From Varroa destructor (Eukaryota > Arthropoda > Arachnida > Mesostigmata > Varroidae): a DNA stretch of 64,000 nt. Location of the stretch: contig NW_019211454.1 in NCBI RefSeq assembly GCF_002443255.2, positions 3,568,352 through 3,632,351 on the forward strand, given 5' to 3'. Within the stretch, counting starts at the first letter, position 1, and each line of letters opens with the position of its first letter. This document shows positions 26,766 to 39,300 of this stretch, one piece after another. A program made the translations under genes and the position numbers. Under the pieces are notes generated by a model that was given only the letters and a program-made list of their open reading frames with translations, was not told the origin of the DNA and made no database searches.

Positions 26766-29700
26766 AAAGGTTTCTAAACGTATCAGAGGATTTTCCCATA
26801 GTAGAAAAGCCATTACCGCTATTTATCTAGCCTACTGGAGATTTGATGTATTTATTAAGTCCAAATCAAGATAACGATTCGTCTAAGAAATGTATGTGCC
26901 AGGTTTTCTTGAGTAGACCTCGACGCAATGGAATGAAGTCTGCGTTAGGTGATACATAAATATGAATTCCGACATCTGTTGGGCATCGCTATTATAATGG
27001 TACCCTAACCGGTAGTATTTATAGTTGCCTATTTGCTCACTGGCCAATATTGAACAACAGCTGACATAAATTGCCCAGTCGATTGTTCCAAATGACTTTA
27101 CGAGCATCTTATGATCGGTAGTTTTGGTTGGTCTTAATGGCCTTAAAAACTAACTAATAAACTAGTGTTTGTATGTAAATGCAAATCTGCTTGATAGATG
27201 ATATCACGTATATCTCGTATATTGTTTGCTTTACAGCTAAGAGCAGATGTCATCATAAGGATAAAGGTAGGGATAAAGGTTAAATATCTACATAATCTAA
27301 GGCTCGGGACAATTTGCCCCAGTCGGCTAACCAACGGTAGAATAATGAGAGCAGTATGTTCAATATTAATGGAACCCATGCTCCAGCTGACCTCATAATC
27401 TTGCTGTCGATGAAACTTGTAAACAAATCAGATTTTTCTATGATGATTCTATATCAGACGTCGTTGAATTACTCTTAGCATTAGTAATAGCTGATATTGT
27501 ATACTCTCAATTGAAACTTGACAAGTTCAAAATTATATTTCTACGTAGCTGAATTTTTTTTACTAGCATCTTTCTTGATGTGACACAATGTACAAACAAA
27601 GACCAAACCCTATGTTTTTAGTACAGATTTCACGCCTGTGCTCTCGTTGCAGATGATATTCGTATCATCTGGCCTTTCGTTTTTCGTTACGCGCGGCAGT
27701 GTAACAAGTAGAAACAAAAACTTTTCCCCTTCAAGGTATTGTAGAAATAATTTTGCGTCACCGAGTCGGAGAGGCATCTCCTTGCTTATAATACCTAAGC
27801 TTGATACATCAGACACCTTCGTTCGATGTAAGCATGTTTTTCATGATAGAAACTGTTCCTAGGAGAACGTTCAGCACCATAACCATTTGTAGGTGATGTA
27901 AATTCGAAGACAGGAAACACAAATAACGCACTATATTTACTAGTAATGATAGCAATAATCATGTAAAAATGTAATATAGAAAAGGAAGCTTTAGTCAAGC
28001 CATTGGGTTAACATAATCAAACAACGGAACCAGATCGTAGAATTTCCCGTTACACAAGAGACTTAACTCGACCTTACATGGTCGGCTGCCCCTCGTAATA
28101 CGGCTTTGGCGCCATATAGCCAGTGAAACACATGCGAGTATACTGCTTGTCTGCTGCTTTTTATGTAGCCGGACCCCCCTGATGCTTGCGTGCTGGTCCT
28201 AAAAGAGGAACTCTGAGATGAGACACAACGTCTCTCAAAGTTATGGCGCGTGATAATGATCGTACATTGGTGCAAGGCGTATCTACACTATACTGACATG
28301 TCGCTAATGCAGTTCTGCCTGGAACATATAGTGGATTATTAATTAACCATGGTGCGATAGCCATTTTGCTCGCAACTGTCCTATCGCAAAAGACCTGTGA
28401 GCTCGAATTTCTGTTGGCAGAAACGAAGGGTTCATAGAAACACTACTGCGCTGTAAACTTGAATTGGATTATTTCTCTCAATCAAGCTTATAGCTAGATT
28501 TGTTAGAGCCTTTCCGTTACGCTGCTAGGGTGAAGTCGCAAGTTGAATCTGGCAGGCGGTAGAGAACTACCGGACTGGACATTTTCATGTGTGTATTGAT
28601 GCTGACCAGCGACGGGGGCGCCTCGACGTGTTAATAAGCCGTGTCTTATTTTAGTGTTACAGAATGAATAAGTACGTTACAAGTTCATTCATTCACAGTT
28701 AATATTCATCAGTATCCTAAAACGGGAAGTTCGAACCTCATTGCTGAAAGAGATCTCCAGATATAAATGTCGAAAACGTCGTGTCCTTTGTTTTATATGT
28801 GTGTTATTCTTAGGCTTAATCGCACGGCTAAGATTTTTATATACTTCTCATATTATATTGTCCTGTTCGCTTGGTAGTTGATGCTTTGTTCGTTTCGTGT
28901 ACGGGGTAACGTTCCTCAAAAGATATTAAAACTGTTTTTCCAGCTAGTAACTTAGATAATATTAAATCGGTGTTGTTTGAAAGCTGAAATTTATTAGTAG
29001 TAGATATGCTAAACTTGTCAAGATGTCTTTATTTAGATATAAGATAGACCGCATGGCAGTTTCTGCATGCACAAAAGTTGGTTAGAATAAACTGTGACAT
29101 GACCATATTTCCATCCATGGGAAATTGCGCCATTTTTTAAAAAAGAAATATCACGGACGATGGAAAGAGGGTCACCTACGATAATAATGTATACATATAA
29201 TAATGTATATATAAAAAATTATAATCTCTAGGATGTGACAAAGCCCGGTACGACACTAATCTGATTTGGGTAGTATTGGAAATGAATCGTGTATAATGGC
29301 TTGCTTTCGCCAAACGAAACAACTGGCAACTGTCAAAGAACCAAGATTACAGGAAACCATCGGAATAACCAGCCAAGTATTACCAGGACATCGTTTAGAA
29401 TAACATACGCTTTGATCTAGTAATACGATTTTTAACTGCAAAAAAATATTTGTTCTCTTCAAAATGGCCAATACAAACATGTTTTTCTGTCAGTCTGTAG
29501 AGCCACGATTACGTGAATCCTATAGGATTGATGGGAATACAATAGATTGTGACACATAGTAGTCCAAATTAATTTTGCCTTTTATTATGTTATCAAGATG
29601 GCCTGTTCTTTATTTTCTGAAATAGCAAAAGTGAACGAAACGATGATTGAAGCCGTTGATTCTCCGATATGTGACGGCATGTCGGAAGTGAGTGTATTAA

Positions 29701-32427
29701 ACGGGCAGCAAAAACGATGTAGGGACTTTTCACCGAAGGGCACATTCTACGTGTTTGTTTTCATCTAAGAAAAAAAAAAGATTCACATCTGTCAAAATCG
29801 CTGAGTTTCACGGTGTGTAACGTTGCCAGTTCGGCTTCAGTCAACACACCCAACACGGCAAATCGAAGTCGAACGGGTACGCCTATGCTTTAGTTTTATA
29901 CAACGAGTTGGCTATAACTTCAGTTTATTGCAAGAAAGATCTACTTTTGTGAGGGAAGCGACGTATCCACAGGGACACTTTTTCCTCGGTTAACGATGTC
30001 CGCCGAGCTATCGAGATGTGCCAATTTAGAATTGAATTCGTCAGTTTTTTTCTCCTACGTAAGCTCGGAGAACTGGCTAACACACTGTTACTTGTTAAAT
30101 TTTGATTCAGATGGAGCCGGAATCTTCTAAGGCAATGGCTTCATGATGATTCATCTTTCGCCAGGAGCTCAACACAGACATAGAGCTATATGGGCAATCA
30201 TAGGGTTGTTACTGCGGTACGTTATCTATCTAGTTAACGTCAATGAAAACCCTTAGAACTAATTCTAAAGGCACAAAAATAACTTTTCTCTGCCAATCGA
30301 TACTCATAGTGGCAAACAAACAATTCCAGCTCGAACTAGGATTTTAGGAGGTTTGTCAAACGGTTCAAAGTACTCTAGAAATTTCTATTTAAATTTTCCA
30401 TTTTCAGAATGAAAAGCCGCCAAGGAATCATTGTTTCAATCAGTTACATTGACGACCGCACGCTGAAAAATAAAATCAGTCAAAAACATTTAATTATTCT
30501 GCGTTTTTCCTGAAAGTACCACAAAATAAGCTAAAAAAAAAAAACAACTTAATTTCGTCCGCTTAATCTTATAGCCGGTTTGCTATTCGTGACATCCGTA
30601 ACGAAAATAGATCATCCAATTGGCAACAGCCTGCCTTGCACAAAGATGCTCACGGGACCGCTATACCTAAGCGATGAGCATTTTTTGTGCATAGCCTTTC
30701 CCAGTCGTCACGTAAAATTTCAACGACGCCAATAGAGCAATGGTCAGCGTCATTTTTCCATCGTGTTTCGTATCGGTACTTACCTGCAATGATTATTTAG
30801 TAAAGGTCGATCACGCTTCATATCCGAGGCCGTATTCACTACGGGTGTCCCGTTTAACGGGTTGTTATTGACTGAGCTGCACCGAGTTATGATTCACAAA
30901 GTGAGTCTCCATCATAATGACAGTGAAATAACTAAAGCACTTCAATGACGGTGTCGTACGGTGATCAAGGTCCTTGCTGAAAGCCGATCTTCATCCGTAT
31001 CCCCAAGACTGTTAATTAATCTCGTGCCAATCCCAGTCAGAAGAACATACCATACGCTTGAAAGGGGTCTTCCGTGCTACGGATCTTTAGTATGCGAATT
31101 GATAAACGTGAACCCTCGCTTCCCTGAGACATTACCCTGTTCTCCGCCGCATCATTCGATTCGTGCTTAGCTCAAAAGTACTATATTAGGAAGGAATTGC
31201 TTACCGTCTACTGAGTGGTACGGTTTGTCGTTGTTTTTGACTTTTCTATTTCCGATGTATTAGTGCAGTTACTCGTTTCGTCGAACTTATCATATGGTTC
31301 AGTCACCACAAGCGGCTTCGAGCGAATTCCCATCTTTCATATTCTCATATCTTGCCGAACATGCCGAGCATTCGCGGCCATACAAACACATACACCGGTC
31401 CACGTCAGGGAACTGGAAATGGCTACGCGGTTACAAACATTGATTGAATGGGGCGCTACGATTGACGGACAAAGGCCAACAGCGACTTGGCGATCAGCGC
31501 ACAATTGCCATACGAACAGACACATAGGTTAGTTAACTAGCTGTTTCTTTCAGAGACAGTCACTGCACGACGACGCTTCTTTCAGCACTTCCAGATCAGC
31601 TACGATCAGTCATTGATGGACTGTCTTCGTTACTGTATTGGCTTCACCTATTTAGCGTGTTGTTATTTGTTTCTTTGTGACTGCAGCGATATTTGCCCTC
31701 TTATCCGTAGGTGCGGCCATCGCGTATCCTCTCAGCGATGGATTGTGCTTCATCTGAAGTGTCCTCCACCAGTGTGATTCCCTCACTTGCGGCGCCGGCA
31801 GCAGCGGAGATAGGATTTCCTATTGCGGACTAAGGCAACAGACATGCTCTTGACGGCAATGGTAATTTTGTTGAATGTTGCCGTCTCTTCTGGCACAGCC
31901 GCCTGACAACGATTACTTCATAGTCATCGTCATAGCTGTGAAAGAATCAGAAACATGGCGGCTATGAGCAAAGCAGCGATAACAAAGCGAAAAGCCGCTG
32001 AGCACAGGATTAATTGTAACATTAACTTTGTAGTTTGCTTTGGCGTAAACGCATTGATATGAGGTCGGTCACCAGCGACTGTGATTCTTTGCATGCTAAA
32101 CGCCTGACCACAATTTGGTGTGGCCGGGTGACAGTGTCAACACACAGGGTACCGGTCGAAAATACAGGTTAACAAACAATGTGCAAATTTTCGAGATTCT
32201 GTAAAGTCTGCACTAGGCTGGACAACAGCGTCGCTAGATTGCGGTCGTTGCCGGTGCCGGCCCTATTTTCGGTGTTTAGTAAAAGTTGTTTCTACTAAAT
32301 AGAGAAACAACAATCGGTGCCAATTTATCAACTGTCGAAGGCTATCTTATGCTATGTTACATCTACCAAACGAACTGATCGATGATAACACTATACAAAG
32401 GACAAATACGAGGTGAATAGGTAGACC

Positions 32428-32595
32428 CTCGCCCGTGGGGTCCGGAGACCTCACGGGCGGGCGGTCGGTGGGTCGAACGGTCGGTTGCAAGTACAAATAA
32501 GAGACGCCTAGCTATTTCGTTTGCTCATGAACAGACCTCCTTCAGAGGTCACAGAGACACAGATTTAACCCGCAGGACGTACGCGACCCTGCGGG
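32428..32595. repeat. Cluster of three GC-rich hairpins
   Basis: First stem: CGCCCGTGGGGTC (32430-32442) pairs with GACCTCACGGGCG (32447-32459) through one G-T wobble, loop cgga. Second: GACCTC/GAGGTC (32534-32550). Third: CCCGCAGG (32569-32576) with CCTGCGGG (32588-32595). They lie at the edge of a GC-rich island. Confidence 0.8.
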
Positions 32596-32704
32596 ACTTG
32601 CTAGCGGGATCGAGCTGAAGCAATGAATCCAACACCGTAGCGCCAGGGAGCCACCGAGTTCCTGGGGCCAGACTGGCCGGCGCCGGCACGCCGTTTTCCG
32701 CGCC
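32570..32704 (-). CDS. Candidate isolated exon in a GC-rich island, doubtful
   Basis: On the minus strand a pyrimidine-rich acceptor (ctccctctacccgcag) is followed by 45 open codons and a possible donor (CGG|gttaaa); the frame would otherwise stop at 32549. The peptide starts GAENGVPAPASLAP and includes TRWLPGATVLDSLLQLDP and SRRVAYVLR. Third positions are mostly G or C, unlike nearby DNA. The donor is weak, no partner exon was recognised, and the product is unknown. Confidence 0.2.
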
Positions 32705-34232
32705 CTGCGGGTAGAGGGAGAGGGTCACGAGGGACATTGGAAACTCGGGGTTTCGGATCTACAGCTGGAGCAGTTGGACGCAGTAGACGTTGTAGACGAC
32801 AGCGATAGGATGAGCTGGGTAGAACGAAGGGTCGATGAAGGCAAAAGAGAGTAATGCCGCAATTAAACGTGAAAAAAGGCTAGGCGAAAAGAATGACGAT
32901 AGGATTTAAAGAAATACTCAAGAAAAGAATCTGCGTCTGCGGAAAGGAACTCTGGTAAAAGACACGAGATGGTAGAGTCATACAATATGGACGATGACAG
33001 GATAAGATGTACGTGCTTAGCTGGACAAATAATACGGCTGTTTAGTGTTTTAAGAGTAATCAGTAAACAGGTCGCAATGAGCACGTTCAAACTATCCGAC
33101 TTTCAGTTTAGGTGGTAACTCGATGACGAAAGATGTTTGTTATCTCAATCTAAGCGAGCAGTTACTATGGTATTGAGCGAAGTTAATGCTTCGTTCAAAG
33201 ATACGAGAGTGAATTCATCCATTAACTACTCTCGAAGTTGTGTCCAGTAACAGAAAAAATTAAGTCACAGGTTCAAATGAAATTACGCTCTGCACAAAAG
33301 CGTTACAAGTAAACAGCTTTTATAAGTTATGTATTTATAGGACAGTTTTGAAGATGCCTAAAATACACAATGCCCTAAGTCTTTTTCAAATTACTATAGT
33401 AAGAAAAGCTAAGCAAAAAGTTGCTTAATTAACAAGATGCACCTACCAACAAGCCAGATCAGCGGGCAGTTGGTAAAGCATAACATTCATGATCATAAAA
33501 ATGCCCCAGATTTCAAGATCAATTAATACAACATACGTTTCTCGAAAATTCTACTTTTTCTCTCATCTATTTAAGCACCGGCTAAAACCCCTCCGTATTA
33601 GGCACGCCAATATTTTGACAGCGTCTAGGGACGATTCGTGTAAAATCGTATCGTATATTTAATTCCGGTGATAAGCTATACACTAGGTCGCGACCCATAT
33701 TCGACAATGCACAGGGCCCCTTCGACTGTTCCGTATAGTTTCTACGGAACAATAAACAGCCCAGCACAACGGTCGAGAAACGACAAACCTTTCTGTCATA
33801 CATGGCCGAATACAACTGTCCTCTTGGATACGTGAGGGTCCTTCCCTACATAGCCGTTGGGAAGACTATTTACGTCCTCCTGTATCTGTCAATTGGTAGT
33901 CTAATGACAAATCACTATGTGTACTGGCAATAGTCTAGCAAACGACTCTGCTGATACCAGGGATTTTCAGTCGCCACTGCCACCAATAGATAGTAGCGTG
34001 CTTTATCACGTGAACACACATCCATTTTAACTAGTCGAACCAAAATTCAATTGTAGTTAAATTAACAACATAGGTTCCGTGTTCGCAACGTACTATGAGA
34101 GATCTTGTCTTTTTTCCGTAACGTCGTTGAATTTTTCTCTGATTTAGGCTACATTGTCTTAGAATAGGATACAGTATATGATCTGCAGTATCTTTTAGTC
34201 TCTAACTGAGCCATGATTCATCCTGATACGCG

Positions 34233-34252
34233 TATATATATATATATATATA
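34233..34252. repeat. TA dinucleotide microsatellite
   Basis: Ten TA units in the region upstream of MCCC1. Confidence 0.9.
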
Positions 34253-35024
34253 ACGTCGATGTTTCTCTAAAATTAAAAACTGTAGCCTTAGCACACGCTA
34301 CTGTTTTTAAGCTTACCTGTTTTTAGCAATTGACCGGCATCATAATATGTTTTTAGTGTTTTACTTTGGGAAGATTTTATTTTAAGGATTTTCCTCATGA
34401 TATTCGAGAAGAACAAGTAACGCCTACCCTGAATCTGTATTGCGTAACATTACGGTATAGGGTGGCTGTGCGGATCCTTTCACGAGAATTTATCATTTAT
34501 TAATCCAACACATTGTTGAAGCTCATGATCTACGTTCCAAACACGTTGTGTATCAGAACGGTCCATATTGTCCAGAGAATAATATGGTGTTGATATATGA
34601 CTACCGTCAAATAAAGGTTGGCCATATTTACTTCGGTGCACATATTTATTTTAGAGAAAAATCAAGTGATGATAAAAACCTGTCTAGAACTTGTGTACAG
34701 TCTTGGGTCACGGGTTGTTTCTACATTATTGCGAACCTCTGGTGACAGCTGAAGCGAGCCGTCCTCAGGCTACGTTTGTCCTAGTTGTTTCCCTGGTTCG
34801 TGTCGCATGTTTACTCACTTCACGTCTGAGTTATTCGATTAATGGCGTTCGTTAGATCGGCTTTTTTTGGCTAGCAGATTTTTATTTAATTTGATCATAA
34901 TACCATTCTGGTGCTATTTATACCTTGCATTGTATCGCAAAACATCTTCTCATAATTAAACTCTTATCCAGCGAACTTCCAACTAAGAAGGTCGTCACAA
35001 ATATGTCATTCTAAATTTCTGAAT

Positions 35025-35512
35025 ATGTCAGCAGTAAGACATCCGTATGATGTCGGCACGTGCTTGAAAGAACTCCTTACGCACAAGTTCCTCGAGATAG
35101 GAAAGGGCACTTCACTCTCCCATTGTGGGAATCACCTACAAACTTCACGCTTAGCCTGTGCCGATTCCTATCAAACGAACAAAAGCAATCCATCCATCCT
35201 GTCAGTTTTGCTGTTTTTGTTCGATATCTGTCCCGCTCTCTATCGCGCTCCACTGAACAGTGATGTTGTCTCCTCTGGCGCATGCGCCGTATACGGGGCG
35301 CCATCGCGGTATTATCTCTGTCAGGTGGCGCTCTTCCCCCGCAATGACGATAAGCACAGCCACAATGGTGCACCAGCTCTCCAGTTCACGCATCCGAGAA
35401 ATAGTGGACCTGTGGCGTGGTTATGCAACGTTTGGTTAACAAAGAATATTCCGCAACTTGCGGTGCCATCAGTGGAACCAGTAGTCGATCGAAGTTGAAG
35501 CATTTTACACAA
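35025..35512. other. Multi-frame open segment upstream of MCCC1, probably promoter-proximal
   Basis: A plus-strand ORF of 157 codons (35025-35498) coincides with open frames on both strands. This pattern points to a local shortage of stop codons in GC-richer DNA more than to a gene. No conserved motif was recognised. It lies 0.85 kb before the first MCCC1 exon and may be upstream regulatory sequence. Confidence 0.3.
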
Positions 35513-36339
35513 TGGCTGTCTATGTTAGATTGAGGCAACTGGGAAATCGGTACGTGGCTCTTTGATGATGGTGAACGAAAACATTTAAGTGATTACGCAA
35601 AAAAAAAAAAAGGTTTTGAAAGGCGAGTCAGACAAACGACAAGAGATCTCAAGAAGAGTGTTCAAAAACTATAACCATAATAAGCTTTTACGGTTTTTGC
35701 CTGTGACCGTCTTTTAGCACATTGACATGTTTGTGGTTCTCTTGAAGAGTCATTGCTTCGTAGTAAAACGTTCTGATCTTAAGCAGCTACGGTAGTGGTT
35801 GAATCTCGATGCAGTCCACTCATCGACTGGATGCAGGTCTTGTGTGCAGCCAGTGGTTGAGAATGGTGGTTAGAGAATTTCAATGGTAATACGACTGATT
35901 GTTTGAGAAAGGAGTAGCTATTGCATTGTAATTTTATGTTAACTTCTTCTGGGAAGCCACAGAAATTGGACTACATCTGAATAATTCAAATGTATGCATT
36001 GGGTGACTTATTGACTTCGTTGGGCGGGTGCTATCCGTTACGTCTTCGACGACTGGATCTCTGAAGTGTAATTATTTCCTTAGCTCTTCTAATTTCCAGT
36101 TGAAGTAGCGGTTGCAAAAACTGTTCTTAGAAGTTATGTATGTAATCAGATATCAGTGTTCTCAAAATGGCTCCGCTGTTTTTTTGTAGAGCTTTCTACA
36201 AAATATCAGGGATTCCTGGACGCTTCACCTAACATAATATATTGTTTCATCCTTAAAGTTGCCTTTATTGCTAAGCGATGTAACGAATGAATGTATAAAT
36301 ATCTGCAGCGACTAGCTATATCGCATTTTGTCGCTTCAG

Positions 36340-39300
36340 TCTAGGGAGCTACGTTTCCCATCGAATGACTTCCTCGTCGGGTGCAGCGGGTGCCACCTCG
36401 CGTCCCATCGAAAAGTTACTTATCGCTAATCGGGGTGAGATCGCGTGCCGCATCGCCCGTTCAGCCAAACGGATGGGAATTCGCACCGTAGCCGTTTACA
36501 GTGACGTCGATGTAAACTCAAAACATGTCCACGATGCCGATGAAGCTTTCAGGGTGGGCGAAGCTGCCGCAGCGGATAGTTATCTCCGTACGGACCGAAT
36601 ATTAGAAGTGAGTCCTCGTTAACGATGCAATTGGCAAAATGTGTCTAAAATAAAGTATTTACGGAGAAGGAAAAGCACAGTATTGTCACCTATTCTATAA
36701 CGATACAATTTAAAGTTGCGTCATTCTGTGTAGATACATTGTGGTCCAAGTACTTTTATTCAAGGCAAGTCCAATTTTCCACTTCATAAGCGAAAAGCAC
36801 TTCCGGAACAACGTAATTTGCGAACGTGAAAGCACATTCAGTATACGCTGCCATATACTGTCTGATTGTTTGAAGTAAATACGTATTGTTACAGGTGGCG
36901 AAGCGCAGCGGGGCCCAAGCGATTCATCCGGGTTATGGGTTTCTCTCTGAAAATGTTGAGTTTGCCCAAATGTGCCATAACGAAGGGATTTTATTTGTCG
37001 GTCCCCCTGTGAACGCAATTCGTGATATGGGTACGCGAAGGAGTCCTCGACAATAACCTCTATACGCTCGCGTTGTGCTTCTTCAAATCAACGTTTTATC
37101 TTTAAAGGCGCCTAACACCGACCAGCCAAACTTAATTTCAGTGCTTATTGTTATTATCATCATTAGTAGTGTTTCTTTTTTTTTTACTTTTTTGCTCAGG
37201 TATTAAATCAACAGCGAAGCGTATCATGTCGTCAGCTGGTGTGCCGATCATCGAAGGATATCATGGCGAAGATCAGTCCGAAAGCAAGCTTTTCGAAGAA
37301 GCACGAAAAATCGGATTCCCCGTAATGCTGAAAGCAGTGCGCGGGGGCGGCGGCAAAGGTCAGTATCATGCACGCTTTATTTCATGATCATCATTCATAG
37401 AGTTCACGTAAGACAATAATTTTTTATACCGCACCGTTGCTCTCGTTAAGCTTCAAGAGATGTCTTTTTGCGGTTGTTTTTGTAGAAGATTATTTTCGAA
37501 TTACTTTAAGAAATTGCCCTTATGTTGTCAAAGTCTTTCGAAATCTACTAGTTTGCTGCAAGAAGATCGTTGAATTCATAGACCCAATACCTGTAATTGA
37601 AGCCCTGAAGATGTACAGAGTAAAAAAAAAGCGCTAACTGACAGAATCGTGCCATCATAATTGTCTCGTAGGAGCGGGAGTTGTATACCGCCACCGAATA
37701 ATATAAATTAGTTCGCTTATAACGGAAGGTGAGAACATTGTTTGTGGATCATTGCACTGAATGTGTTTTTTTTTTTTTGTCTAATCGTCACGCAGTTATT
37801 TATTGTTAGCCGACAGATCTCTTGTTAAGTTTTGGTTACTTCTGTTGTCAACTGTGGTCTACCACACCCCTGTTGCCTCGTAACGTAATCACGCCGACAT
37901 TTTGTCTCTTCAACCGCTGTTTATATAGTGGTTAAGTTTGTGATCGGTACAATCTGCGCATATTGTGAGTGTTTGACCTCCGTCTACGCCTATGCCGTTT
38001 TCGTTTAATTATATCGTGCTTTGGTTAGAAATTATAGTTCTTCTCTATCTTAAATATAATCACAGCAAAACAATTTCACGGTCTTGTTTTCACATTTGTA
38101 AAAAAAGAAAAGGTATACCTGTATTCTTAAGGAGCTTAGCGTAAACCGATTGAGATCCTATATGCTATTAATAAATCTCAAGTCGTATCGTAAATGTCGC
38201 ACGGTCTCTTTAGAAGCCATCTGCATTGCAGACTCGAACCCGGATTACTTTAAGAAACTGCCCTTATGTTGTCAAAGTCGTTCGGCGTCTGTTATATTTC
38301 CCTATTCAGGTATGCGGATCGCATTTAACGAGTCTGAGTTCAGTGCACAGCTGCAAAGCGCAAAACGAGAAGCTCTCAAATCGTTCGGGGACGAAGTGAT
38401 GCTTGTGGAAAAGTTCATCGTGAAGCCAAGACACGTCGAGGTTCAAATCTTTGGAGACGCTCACGGTACGTTTAGTATATTTCCTCGAGGTGACACAGGC
38501 ATTACAAGCAGCCAATTTAACTTTACTTAACATCTTTGTTTCCTTTAACATTGTTAGGGAACTATGTGTACCTGTTCGAGAGGGACTGCAGTGTTCAGAG
38601 ACGTCATCAGAAAATTATTGAGGAGGCGCCAGGGCCCGGGATCGATAGCACTACACGAAGTGAGATTGGAGAAACGGCTGTTCGAGCTGCACGGGCTGTG
38701 CAGTATGTCGGGGCGGGAACTGTTGAGTTCGTCATGGACCCGCAACAAAACTTCTATTTCATGGAGATGAATACTAGATTACAGGTACTATATGAAACCA
38801 GCACAACATAAAGTGGTCAGACATAGGTTGGTCGGATTTCTTGCAGCAATGGGTATGCTACCGATAGTCACCAGACCATCTAGCTGCTCATCGATCCACT
38901 ATACTGACTTTGCTAAGTACGATTTTACTTTCGCATGGATCAGGTTGAACATCCGATCACTGAAATGATAACTGAGGTCGACCTTGTTGAATGGCAATTG
39001 CTCGTCGCTTCAGGACTGCCCCTTCCATTGCTACAAAATGAGTTGCCGCTTAAAGGGCACGCATTTGAAGCTCGAGTGTACGCTGAAGATCCGAAGAACA
39101 ACTTTATGCCCGCGGCTGGTGTACTAAAAAAGTTACGCGCCCCACGTAGTGTCCGCGTAGATACAGGTAAGTTCAGGTTTATCTAATAACGTAACCAATA
39201 GCCTTTGTGAGATCTTTTAGTATGATAATTTCCATTTCCTTAACGAACCTTTTGCCAATAAATTTACCGCATTACTTGGTTATTTATATGTATGGTTGAC

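Larger units (their letters stand above)
20906..36339. other. Intergenic region between phospholipase D and MCCC1, no recognised gene
   Basis: These are the divergent 5' sides of two genes, 15.4 kb apart, so both promoters must lie here. ORFs are short and unconvincing apart from a GC-rich minus-strand candidate exon near 32.6 kb and a multi-frame open stretch at 35.0-35.5 kb. AT repeats (22401-22472, 26344-26360, 34233-34252), an AT-only island (26690-26765) and a 17-base T run (24777-24793) are present. A non-coding first exon of PLD is expected somewhere above 20906. Confidence 0.7.

Noticed and set aside
35025..35498. Plus-strand ORF of 157 codons as a gene
   Set aside because: Several frames on both strands are open over the same bases and no motif was recognised; kept only as a low-confidence region.
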